Source: GCA-016699445 sp964555055
GTDB lineage: Bacteria; UBA10199; JACPAL01; GCA-016699445
Direction: 5' to 3'
NCBI GenBank assembly: GCA_964555055.1
Contig: CAZKQW010000008.1
Span: 1-64,000 of the forward strand
Length of the DNA: 64,000 nucleotides
Each line of letters starts with the position of its first letter. Within the stretch, counting starts at the first letter, position 1. Below are positions 24,563 to 32,399 of this stretch, piece by piece. The position numbers were made by a program, and so were the translations under genes. The notes beneath the pieces were generated by a model. That model saw only the letters and a list, made by a program, of their open reading frames with translations. It had not been told where the DNA came from and searched no databases.

Positions 24563-24658
24563 TTTTTTCCCGAAATCTTTATCGTATCGCCTTACGGCTT
24601 CTAGGGACGAATAGATTTTCACCGCTCCTTAGAGGAATCGCTATTGGCACGTTTGAAA

Positions 24659-25300
24659 TTAACGGAAAATTTTAATTAATTGGGAAATTTCTTCGACCTT
24701 AAAATCACAGCCGGACTCCTCGATTTCTTGCCGAGGGCGAAACCCATAAGTGACGCCGCATGTCAAAATACCGGCATTTTTTCCCGCCTGAATATCCACG
24801 GAACTATCACCAATGATGACGGTGTCTTGAGAGGAAGAACCGTGAGCTTTCATCAAGTAATGGATCACTTGCGGATCCGGCTTTTTTGGAAATTGCGTAT
24901 CGCCCCCAAAAATTCCTTTAAAGTAAGGCTTCATCCTCAAGCCTTCGATGATCTTTTCGGAATAAGATTGTGATTTATTTGTTAAAACGACTTTGGGGAC
25001 TCTGTAATACTCTAACACCTCCATGACTCCAGGGAAGGGGATGGTAGTGTCTAAAAGGTGAGCGTCGTAGTGTTCTTTGAAGATGTCCAAAGCCCTGGAA
25101 AAAGCCATTGACCCTCCAGCCTTTTGCACGGCTTGCTGTATCAGAGGCGTCACTCCGTTCCCGACGAATTCATAGATTAAGTCTTCAGAAAGCTCCTTGA
25201 GCCCTAAAACCTTCATCGTATAGTTGACCGAAGCGGCGATGTCTTTTTTGGAGTCGATAAGAGTACCGTCAAGATCGAAAATGAAAAGAGAGATTTTCAT
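24659..25300 (-). CDS. gph: Phosphoglycolate phosphatase (HAD family)
   Basis: A 213-residue HAD phosphatase: motif I IFDLDGTLIDS, a four-helix cap (residues about 15-80), motif II VVLTNKSQSYS, and motif III/IV KPDPQVIHYLMKAHG...VIIGDSSVDIQAGKNAG. This is the Gph/PGP pattern; the enzyme clears 2-phosphoglycolate formed during DNA repair or oxygenation. ATG 25300 lies one base after the 3' end of tRNA-Arg(CCG) on the same strand, so there is no room for a ribosome binding site outside the tRNA. A start inside the tRNA (25333) is possible but would add residues unlike the family. Confidence 0.9.
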   Translation of the reverse strand: MKISLFIFDLDGTLIDSKKDIAASVNYTMKVLGLKELSEDLIYEFVGNGVTPLIQQAVQKAGGSMAFSRALDIFKEHYDAHLLDTTIPFPGVMEVLEYYRVPKVVLTNKSQSYSEKIIEGLRMKPYFKGIFGGDTQFPKKPDPQVIHYLMKAHGSSSQDTVIIGDSSVDIQAGKNAGILTCGVTYGFRPRQEIEESGCDFKVEEISQLIKIFR

Positions 25301-25301
25301 A

Positions 25302-25373
25302 TGCCCCCAGCAGGAATCGAACCTGCATCCCAAGCTTCGGAGGCTCGTACACTATCCATTGTGCTATGGGGGC
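25302..25373 (-). tRNA. tRNA-Arg (CCG)
   Basis: A 72-base cloverleaf on the minus strand. The acceptor stem is GCCCCCA (25373-25367) with TGGGGGC (25309-25303), discriminator A at 25302. The anticodon arm is CGAGC-CTCCGAA-GCTTG, anticodon CCG at 25340-25338. CCA is not encoded. A palindromic repeat lies 3 bases upstream of its 5' end, and gph begins one base after its 3' end. Confidence 0.95.
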
Positions 25374-25376
25374 TCA

Positions 25377-25492
25377 GGATCCGATAAAGACCCATCTGCG
25401 GCGTTGCCCTCAAAACCTCTCCTTGCGGCGTACCTAAAGTACGCCCAGTCGTTGTTTTTCAGGTGCCTTGCAGTTGAACCTTTATCGAATCC
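25377..25492. repeat. Palindromic element with 13-bp terminal inverted repeats
   Basis: A 116-bp unit bounded by GGATCCGATAAAG (25377-25389) and CTTTATCGAATCC (25480-25492), which pair at 12 of 13 positions. Its centre is a perfect hairpin, GGCGTAC (25427-25433), CTAAA, GTACGCC (25439-25445). The arms between are also imperfectly complementary (for example CTGCGGCGTTGCC against GGTGCCTTGCAG). The layout fits a small non-autonomous mobile palindrome or REP-like unit. I have seen similar GGCGTAC-TAAA-GTACGCC palindromes between genes of other bacteria, but cannot search here. Confidence 0.75.
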
Positions 25493-25622
25493 TTCGGAAA
25501 TTGGATATATGGAGGCCTTTGCTTCCGCTGTCAAATAAGCAAAAAAAGCATAATTTATTATCATTTATTTGACCAGGGATGGATAAGCTGGTAATTTGTT
25601 AATAAAATTAATAGGTTCTATT

Positions 25623-25961
25623 ATGAACAAATCAGACCTCGTGAACATGATCGCCGAACAGGCGAAACTCCAACACAAAACCGCTGAAGAAGTCGTCAAT
25701 CTCATCTTCGACTCCATGTCTTCCGCTCTGGTGAACGGGGGACGGATCGAGATCCGGGGTTTCGGCAGCTTCGTCGTGCGAGATTACGGTTCTTATAAAG
25801 GTCGGAATCCGCGTACCGGAGAGTCGATTCAGGTAAAACCTAAAAAACTTCCTTTCTTTAAAGTCGGAAAAGAGCTCAAAGAGTTAGTCGATGACTGGAA
25901 CCACCCTAAAGCCAAAAAGAACCCCGAGGGCGGAAATAACGGCTCAGAACCTTCCGCTTGA
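25623..25961 (+). CDS. ihfB: HU/IHF family protein, IHF beta-like
   Basis: A 112-residue protein: MNKSDLVNMIAEQAKLQHKTAEEVVNLIFDSMSSALVNGGRIEIRGFGSFVVRDYGSYKGRNPRTGESIQVKPKKLPFFKVGKELKELV is split here into recognisable blocks: dimer helices (1-40), RGFGSFVV strand, RNPRTGE arm with the intercalating Pro. The arm and the FFKVGKEL ending favour IHF beta. ATG 25623 is chosen over the longer frame. A polar tail of about 18 residues (KAKKNPEGGNNGSEPSA) is extra; its coding sequence overlaps the start of dprA, which may be why it exists. Confidence 0.88.
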   Translation: MNKSDLVNMIAEQAKLQHKTAEEVVNLIFDSMSSALVNGGRIEIRGFGSFVVRDYGSYKGRNPRTGESIQVKPKKLPFFKVGKELKELVDDWNHPKAKKNPEGGNNGSEPSA

Positions 25962-26847
25962 CCATCCCCGGTATCCGAACGCCTTAAAAGAAATCCATGA
26001 CCCACCCTCGTGCTTATGGGTGAGCGGCGACGCGTCTGTTTTAGAAAGAGGCGATCCTTTCATCGCCGTCGTCGGGGCCCGGGAAGCGACGGCTTACGGT
26101 CGTGAAATCGCGAAAAGTTTATCCAAAGAACTCTCGGCCCTTGGCTTCATCATCGTCAGCGGCATGGCCGAAGGCATCGATACGGCCGCCCATGAAGGAG
26201 CTCTAGAGGCCGGAGGGAAAACGATCGCCGTCTTTGGGACCGGCATCGAAAAAACCTTTCCCGCCTTCAATAGGGAGCTACGCCGACGCATCGAGGAGAA
26301 TGGGTGTTGCGTGAGCGAATTCGGAAGCCAAGCCCACGGTACGCCGTGGTCGTTTCCAAGGAGAAATCGAATCATCAGTGGACTTTGCCTGGGAGTTGTG
26401 GTGGTGGAGGCCGGCTTAAAAAGCGGCTCGCTGATTACGGCGCGCTTGGCGGCCGAACAGGGCCGCGATGTCTTTGCCGTTCCAGGCCCGGTGACTTCCC
26501 CGGTGTCCCAAGGGACGCACCAACTCATCCAAGGAGGCGCGAAGCTCGTGACTTGCGTAGAGGATATCGTTTCCGAATTTCCGCGTTTGAACCTGTCCGT
26601 TCCCTCAAAACATGCGCAACAATCGTTAGCCTTGTCGGCTTCCTTGCCGCCGCTGCCTAAAGACCAGAAGCGCGTCGTCGATTTGCTGGGACACTCGCGC
26701 CGTCCGACGCACATCGACGAGTTGAGTTCGAAGTCCGGATTTCCCCTGGGGCAGTTGAGCGAAATCCTGTTGGAGCTCGAAATGTCCGGGCACGTGAGGA
26801 CTTTGCCGGGAAGCCTTTTTGAAGCCTCGGGAGGGTCCCATGGGTAA
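25891..26847 (+). CDS. dprA: DNA processing protein DprA/Smf
   Basis: A 318-residue DprA. The Rossmann-like core is clear: FIAVVGAREATAYGREIAKSLSKEL, IIVSGMAEGIDTAAHEGAL, GKTIAVFGTG, FPRRNRIISGLCLGVVVVEA, SGSLITARLAAEQGRDVFAVPGPV, and GTHQLIQGGAKLV. A C-terminal winged helix (about 250-310) follows. It protects incoming single-stranded DNA and loads RecA during transformation. The only in-frame start I can find, ATG 25891, lies 71 bases inside the ihfB-like gene in another frame. The N-terminal SAM-like domain of long DprA proteins is absent. It overlaps topA by eight bases. Confidence 0.93.
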   Translation: MTGTTLKPKRTPRAEITAQNLPLDHPRYPNALKEIHDPPSCLWVSGDASVLERGDPFIAVVGAREATAYGREIAKSLSKELSALGFIIVSGMAEGIDTAAHEGALEAGGKTIAVFGTGIEKTFPAFNRELRRRIEENGCCVSEFGSQAHGTPWSFPRRNRIISGLCLGVVVVEAGLKSGSLITARLAAEQGRDVFAVPGPVTSPVSQGTHQLIQGGAKLVTCVEDIVSEFPRLNLSVPSKHAQQSLALSASLPPLPKDQKRVVDLLGHSRRPTHIDELSSKSGFPLGQLSEILLELEMSGHVRTLPGSLFEASGGSHG

Positions 26848-29206
26848 GTCGCTCGTCGTCGTGGAATCTCCCGCCAAAGCGAAGACCATCGAAAAATATC
26901 TAGGGAAGAATTTTAAGGTCAAGGCGTCCGTCGGCCACATCAAGGACTTGCCGAAGAGCAAGATCGGCGTCGACATCGAGAATGACTTCCAGCCCACCTA
27001 TCAAGTCATCGAGGCCAAAAAAAAGGTCATCGACGAGTTGAGGAAGATCGCCGAAGGGGCGGAAGCCATCTACATCGCCACCGATCCGGATCGCGAAGGG
27101 GAGGCAATTGCGTGGCACGTGGCCGACGAGATTTTGCCCAAAGCCGGAAAATCGAAAGGGAAGAAAAAAGCCGAACCCGCGACCGCGAAGCCGATCCACC
27201 GTGTCCTCTTTAATGAAATCACCAAAAAATCCGTAACGGATGCCATCCAGCATCCTATCGAACTACGGCGGAATCTCTTCGACGCCCAACAAGCCCGTCG
27301 CGTCCTAGATCGCTTGGTGGGGTATCAGGTCAGCCCGCTCTTGTGGGATAAGGTGCGCCGAGGCCTGTCCGCAGGACGCGTGCAGACCGTAGCCTTGCGG
27401 ATCATTTGCGAGCGAGAGAGGGCGATCAAAGCCTTCGTCTCCGAGGAATACTGGAGCCTCGATGCGATCATGGAAGGATCCTTGCCACCGTCGTTCGAGG
27501 CCCATCTGACGCATTTCCAAGGCAAAAAGATCAAAATTTCGAATGCCGACGAGTCCAAAAGAATTTTGGAATCATTGAGACCCTCGGCCCATACGCTGAC
27601 GAAAGTCACGAAGAAGGAGAGGCGGCGCCATCCGTATCCTCCCTTTATCACCAGCAAATTGCAGCAGGAAGCCTCGCATAAATTAGGGTTTAGCGCCTCC
27701 AAGACCATGACTCTGGCCCAAAAGCTCTACGAAGGCATCGAGCTGGGTGAAGAGGGTTTAGTGGGTTTGATTACCTACATGAGGACGGATTCCGTTCGCG
27801 TCTCGAACGACGCCATCGCGGAAGCCAGGGACCTCATCTCGCAGAATTGGGGCAAAGATTTTTTGCCCACTAGTCCCAACGCCTTCAAAACCAAGAAATC
27901 CGCCCAAGACGCCCACGAAGCGATCCGCCCGACGTCGGCCTTAAGGACTCCCGAGTCCGTAAAGCCGTTCTTGGAATACGATTCGTTCCGACTGTACGAG
28001 TTGATATGGAAGCGTTTCATCGCCTCGCAAATGACGTCAGCCGTCTACGATCAGACATCCTTCGAAATCGTCGCGCGCACGGAAGCCGGCGACTACGGCT
28101 ACCGGGCGAGCGGGTCCTTAATGAAATTCTCGGGTTTTTTAAAAGTCTACGAGGCTCCTGTTGAAGAAGATCTTAAGGCGAAAAAGAAGGACTCGGATGG
28201 CGACGAGGAGGACGAGAGCGCCGGTCAAATGCCGGATCTTCAAGAAGGCGATATCCTGAAGGTCAAGGAATGGAAGCCCGAACAGCATTTCACCGAGCCG
28301 CCCCCGCGCTTTTCGGACGCGTCCTTGATTAAGGAATTAGAGGAGAACGGGATCGGGCGGCCGTCCACGTATGCTGCGATCCTGAGCAATTTGGTCGACA
28401 AGGAATACGTCCAAAAAGACCAGCGCGTCTACAAACCCACGGACCTGGGCTTCATCGTGTGCGACGTTTTGATCGAAAGCTTCCCTAATATCTTCAACGT
28501 CGAATTTACGGCTCAAATGGAAAACGAACTCGACGACGTCGAAGAAGGTCAAAAGACTTACGAAAAAACCCTGAAGGATTTCTATACTCCTTTTTCCGAG
28601 ACTTTAGAGAAGGCCAAAACTCAAATGCGCAATATCAAGCGCCAAGAGATTCCGACGGACATCGCTTGCGAAAAATGCGGAAGTACGACGATCATCAAAT
28701 GGGGAAAGCGTGGCGAATTCTTGGCGTGCACGAAATACCCGGAGTGCAAATTCACGAGCGAGTTCACCAAGGATGAAACGGGGAGGATCACTCTCGTCAA
28801 GATGGAATCCACCGGTGAAAAATGCGACAAATGCGGTTCGGATATGATCATTAAAACCGGACGCTTCGGGAAATTCCTGGCGTGCTCCAAATACCCCGAA
28901 TGCAAATCCACGAAAACCATCACCACGGGCGTCACGTGTCCTGAATGCTCCACCGGCATGTTGGTCGAACGGCGAGCCAAGACGGGACGGAACTTCTATG
29001 GCTGCAACAAATATCCCGAATGTAAATTCGCCACCTGGGAAAAGCCCTTAAAAGAAAATTGTCCCCTATGCCAATCCCCGACCCTTTTAGTTAAGATCTC
29101 CAAAGCAGGCTCTAAAATCCGCTGCCCTAAGGAAGCCTGTGGCTATCAACGAGACGAGAGCGAAGCGCCTACGACTTTCAATCCGAGTGAGAATGCCTCT
29201 CACTAG
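26840..29206 (+). CDS. topA: DNA topoisomerase I
   Basis: A 788-residue type IA topoisomerase. The Toprim domain starts SLVVVESPAKAKTIEKYLG and holds the metal site ATDPDREGEAIAWHV; the catalytic tyrosine is Y313 in GLITYMRTDSVRVS; the gate domain includes PHEAIRPT-like DAHEAIRPTS. The C-terminus has four zinc-finger modules (CEKCGS, CDKCGSDM, CPECSTGM, CPLCQSP, each with a second Cys pair, mostly YPEC). It relaxes negative supercoils. ATG 26840 follows GGGAGGG; the frame from 26819 is less likely. dprA-topA is a common pairing. Confidence 0.96.
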   Translation: MGKSLVVVESPAKAKTIEKYLGKNFKVKASVGHIKDLPKSKIGVDIENDFQPTYQVIEAKKKVIDELRKIAEGAEAIYIATDPDREGEAIAWHVADEILPKAGKSKGKKKAEPATAKPIHRVLFNEITKKSVTDAIQHPIELRRNLFDAQQARRVLDRLVGYQVSPLLWDKVRRGLSAGRVQTVALRIICERERAIKAFVSEEYWSLDAIMEGSLPPSFEAHLTHFQGKKIKISNADESKRILESLRPSAHTLTKVTKKERRRHPYPPFITSKLQQEASHKLGFSASKTMTLAQKLYEGIELGEEGLVGLITYMRTDSVRVSNDAIAEARDLISQNWGKDFLPTSPNAFKTKKSAQDAHEAIRPTSALRTPESVKPFLEYDSFRLYELIWKRFIASQMTSAVYDQTSFEIVARTEAGDYGYRASGSLMKFSGFLKVYEAPVEEDLKAKKKDSDGDEEDESAGQMPDLQEGDILKVKEWKPEQHFTEPPPRFSDASLIKELEENGIGRPSTYAAILSNLVDKEYVQKDQRVYKPTDLGFIVCDVLIESFPNIFNVEFTAQMENELDDVEEGQKTYEKTLKDFYTPFSETLEKAKTQMRNIKRQEIPTDIACEKCGSTTIIKWGKRGEFLACTKYPECKFTSEFTKDETGRITLVKMESTGEKCDKCGSDMIIKTGRFGKFLACSKYPECKSTKTITTGVTCPECSTGMLVERRAKTGRNFYGCNKYPECKFATWEKPLKENCPLCQSPTLLVKISKAGSKIRCPKEACGYQRDESEAPTTFNPSENASH

Positions 29207-29289
29207 CCAACTTCTGCCGCCATTCCGGATGATTTAAAATAAAGTGAAACAGGGGCAACTTTTTCATCCCGCAGCCGATAGATATCTTC

Positions 29290-30906
29290 ATGAAAGCAAT
29301 TCTTATGAACGTCTTTTCAACCCCATGGGTAGGGGGGAGTTCAATCGTCAATCAGACTTTTCCTCCTGTTCCGAGTTTCAGTTTTCCTCCCAGTGCTTAC
29401 GAAGCCGTTACTCATAACTTTCAAGGATTCCATTCAAACGCGCTCATCCCTCGCCTAGGCTCTTTTTGGCGAAGCCGAATCCAGACATTGAGAATAGGCA
29501 GCATGGAAAACCAACTCTCTCAGCTTGTAGACTCGATGAATAACCCAGAGGAAACGACAAAAGATCTGGCGGAACGCGTGTATGCGATCACCGACCTCAA
29601 TAATGGAATGGCCGCTAATGAATGTGGGATCATAGACGCCCCTATTTGTAGATGGCAAAGTAACCCTCGCTTGTATGGGGCTCAATGGAGGGCCCTGAGT
29701 CGTCCCGAACGTTTTTCTCTCTTATTAGAAATATGGGGTTACGGGCTCATGTTCGTAGGACGGCATGAGGATGCTATCTCCGTCTATGATGAAGCCATAA
29801 CGCACACTCCTAAAAACTACCGACTTCATCACAATCGATCTTTATGTCTTTTGGAATTGCGTCGTTATGAAGAGGCTTGTCAGAGTGCGAGTTTATCCAT
29901 TGAGGCTCACTCTGAATTCCTTTCGGCCTATTACTTACGTGCTCGCGCCCATATGGGGATCTGTCAATGGACAGAGGCTATGCTGGATCTCGAACATTTT
30001 ATGGGCAATCAACCTGATGACCCTATTGTGAATATGGCTTATGGAGAATGCCTCTGGCGATCCGGTGATAGGGATAACAAGATGCGTGCAGTGGAACAAA
30101 TATGCAGAACCGCAGCCAGTCTAATCCACGACGCCCAAGAAAAAATGGCGGATGGTCAATCACAAAGGGCTCAGATGTCTTGTAAACTGATCATTGACGG
30201 CATTGGCCGATTACCAGAATTGGTCATTTCGCAGGACGGTGATTTATGCCTCTATATGGCCCAAGCCTATCATGGCTTGGGTGATTTAAAAGCCGCTGAA
30301 GTTTATTATAGAAAAAGAATAGATATGAATCCCTCTAACGCTTTAGCCTATTATGATTTTGGAGTTTTTTTATTTAACTCCTCAAAAGAACCGGGATCGT
30401 CTGCAAGTAATTTACGACACGCTCATCATTTCTTGACAAAGGCGATCGAGATTAACCCAGAATATCCTGAGTTCTATGTAATGCGCGCGGCTGCTTCGGT
30501 TGATTTGCAAAATTTTGAAGATGCCTTGTATGATTTGACCCAAGCGATCAGGATAGAACCGCATACCGATAATTACATCAGCCGTGGATCTGCTTATACT
30601 CGTTTAAATAGATATAATGAAGCTGTAAGTGATTATCTTTACGCTGCTGCAAATGATCTTAGTAATCCACTACCTTACCAGGGTTTGTCCTATGTTTATT
30701 TCAAGATGGGAAATGATCCTCAAGCCATGATATATGCCCAGCGTGCGATTCGTTCGGCTAAGGAAGCGAAAGACTGCTGTGCCATAGCTAGAATCTTAAA
30801 ACTTAACGGAAAAAACCAAGAAGCACGTCTAGCTTATGAAAAGGCCTTAGTAATGAAACCAGACTTGAAAGAAGCGCTGGGTGCTTTAAAATCACTGGAC
30901 GAATAA
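29290..30906 (+). CDS. TPR-repeat protein of unknown function
   Basis: A 538-residue protein. The first 130 residues are not recognisable. From about 155 on there are tetratricopeptide repeats, for example GRHEDAISVYDEAITHTPKN, RRYEEACQSASLSIEAH, GDLKAAEVYYRKRIDMNPSN, QNFEDALYDLTQAIRIEPHT, and NRYNEAVSDYLYAAANDLSN. There is no signal peptide, lipobox or catalytic domain. TPRs bind partner proteins; nothing nearby points to the partner. The gene is flanked by topA and xerC, but a gap of 83 bases upstream suggests its own promoter. Confidence 0.75.
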   Translation: MKAILMNVFSTPWVGGSSIVNQTFPPVPSFSFPPSAYEAVTHNFQGFHSNALIPRLGSFWRSRIQTLRIGSMENQLSQLVDSMNNPEETTKDLAERVYAITDLNNGMAANECGIIDAPICRWQSNPRLYGAQWRALSRPERFSLLLEIWGYGLMFVGRHEDAISVYDEAITHTPKNYRLHHNRSLCLLELRRYEEACQSASLSIEAHSEFLSAYYLRARAHMGICQWTEAMLDLEHFMGNQPDDPIVNMAYGECLWRSGDRDNKMRAVEQICRTAASLIHDAQEKMADGQSQRAQMSCKLIIDGIGRLPELVISQDGDLCLYMAQAYHGLGDLKAAEVYYRKRIDMNPSNALAYYDFGVFLFNSSKEPGSSASNLRHAHHFLTKAIEINPEYPEFYVMRAAASVDLQNFEDALYDLTQAIRIEPHTDNYISRGSAYTRLNRYNEAVSDYLYAAANDLSNPLPYQGLSYVYFKMGNDPQAMIYAQRAIRSAKEAKDCCAIARILKLNGKNQEARLAYEKALVMKPDLKEALGALKSLDE

Positions 30907-30944
30907 CTTAGAGTGTCTTTAAGTAGGTCATCACTTCACGATTC

Positions 30945-31808
30945 ATGCAAAACCGAATTCAAGATTTCTTGGACTATCTTAAGCATGAAAAGAACTATTC
31001 GCCGCATACGCGTTCGTCCTATCGGATGGATTTAAGCCAGTTTCTCAGTTTCATCGCTCCTGTTTCCGTCGAGCAAGCCACTTCGGCTCATGTTCGAAGT
31101 TACCTTTCGTCGCTTTTCGGGAAACTCCAAGCCTCTTCCATGATTCGAAAGATGGCCGCCATCAGGACTTATTATCGATTTCTCTTAAAAAAAGGATGGG
31201 TGGCGAAATCGCCGGCTGAAAATCTCTCCCTTCCTAAGGCCCCTAAAAAACTTCCCCGTTTCCTCATCCAAGATGAAGCCGTCGCGCTGATGGACTCGAA
31301 GAAGACCTCAAAAAAAACTTCACTCAACGTCCGCAACCAAGCGATCTTGGAGTTGCTCTATGGAACCGGCTTGCGCGTCAGCGAGCTCATCGGTCTCGAT
31401 ATCGGATCCTTCGACCTGGGCGACGGTTGGATCAAGGTGAAGGGAAAGGGGAACAAGGAACGCGTCGTCCCTTTGGCGGGTAAGGCGGCGGAAACCCTGG
31501 CGGTATACATGGAACAACGAGGCGCGGAAAAAGGCGCCCTGTTTCTAAACGACGCGAAAAAACGCCTTACGGTCCGGAGCGTCCAACGTCTCGTGAAAGA
31601 CGAATCCGCGCGCTGCGGTATTTTGAAGCGGACGACGCCCCATACCTTGCGGCATAGCTTCGCCACGCATTTATTGGAGGAAGGTGCCGATCTCCGTGGC
31701 ATCCAGGAGCTTATGGGGCATTCGAGCCTTTCGACCACGCAGAAGTACACGCAAGTGAGCCTCCAACATCTCATGGAGATTTACGACAAGTCTCATCCCA
31801 AGGCTTGA
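30945..31808 (+). CDS. xerC: Tyrosine recombinase XerC
   Basis: A 287-residue tyrosine recombinase. The N-terminal core-binding domain begins IQDFLDYLKHEKNYSPHTRSSY; the catalytic residues are visible: R144 in GTGLRVSEL, Lys in VKGKGNKERVVPL, HTLRHSFATHLL (His, Arg), GHSSLSTTQKYTQV with the nucleophile Y268. Xer proteins resolve chromosome dimers at dif. Its place directly upstream of hslV-hslU matches the codV/xerC-clpQY order of other bacteria, which is why I call it XerC and the protein at 58112 XerD. Confidence 0.92.
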   Translation: MQNRIQDFLDYLKHEKNYSPHTRSSYRMDLSQFLSFIAPVSVEQATSAHVRSYLSSLFGKLQASSMIRKMAAIRTYYRFLLKKGWVAKSPAENLSLPKAPKKLPRFLIQDEAVALMDSKKTSKKTSLNVRNQAILELLYGTGLRVSELIGLDIGSFDLGDGWIKVKGKGNKERVVPLAGKAAETLAVYMEQRGAEKGALFLNDAKKRLTVRSVQRLVKDESARCGILKRTTPHTLRHSFATHLLEEGADLRGIQELMGHSSLSTTQKYTQVSLQHLMEIYDKSHPKA

Positions 31809-31858
31809 AGGCGTTTTTAACACTTGCAAAAGCTTCCCAATCTTTATTTAAGCGCAGG

Positions 31859-32395
31859 ATGGAAAAAATCAGGTCCACCACGATCATCGCCGTGCTCCGC
31901 GATGGAAAATTAGCCATCGCCGGTGACGGTCAGGTCAGTATGGGTAACACCGTGATTAAGAGCACGGCCGCAAAGATTCGTATCACAAAGAATGGGAAGG
32001 TCCTCGCCGGATTCGCCGGATCGACTGCGGACGCGTTGACACTTTTCGAGAAGTTCGAAGCGAAATTGGAGGCCCACAACAGCAATCTCCTGCGCGCGGC
32101 CGTCGAGCTCGCTAAGGAGTGGCGGACGGATCGGATGCTACGTCGTCTTGAAGCCCTTTTACTGGTGGGGGATAGGGAAAGGATCATGACGATTTCCGGC
32201 ACGGGAGACGTGATCGAGCATGATGAAGGCGTCGGTGCGATCGGTTCGGGTGGTTCTTACGCTTTGGCGGCTGGGCGCGCCTTGATGAATGAGACGAAAC
32301 TTTCCGCCAAAGAAATCGCCGAAAGATCCTTAAAGATCGCCGGCGAGATCTGCGTCTTCACGAACGAAAACATTTCGATAAAGGAATTGGGTTAG
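31859..32395 (+). CDS. hslV: ATP-dependent protease proteolytic subunit HslV
   Basis: A 178-residue HslV. After ATG 31859 the sequence is MEKIRS-TTIIAVLRDGKLAIAGDGQVSMGNTV; the active nucleophile should be Thr7, exposed by removal of six residues. Other marks are GFAGSTADALTLFEKFE and AIGSGGSYALAAGRAL. It forms the double-hexamer protease chamber capped by HslU. The longer frame from 31805 starts inside xerC and would bury the threonine, so it is rejected. Confidence 0.95.
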   Translation: MEKIRSTTIIAVLRDGKLAIAGDGQVSMGNTVIKSTAAKIRITKNGKVLAGFAGSTADALTLFEKFEAKLEAHNSNLLRAAVELAKEWRTDRMLRRLEALLLVGDRERIMTISGTGDVIEHDEGVGAIGSGGSYALAAGRALMNETKLSAKEIAERSLKIAGEICVFTNENISIKELG

Positions 32396-32399
32396 CCGC

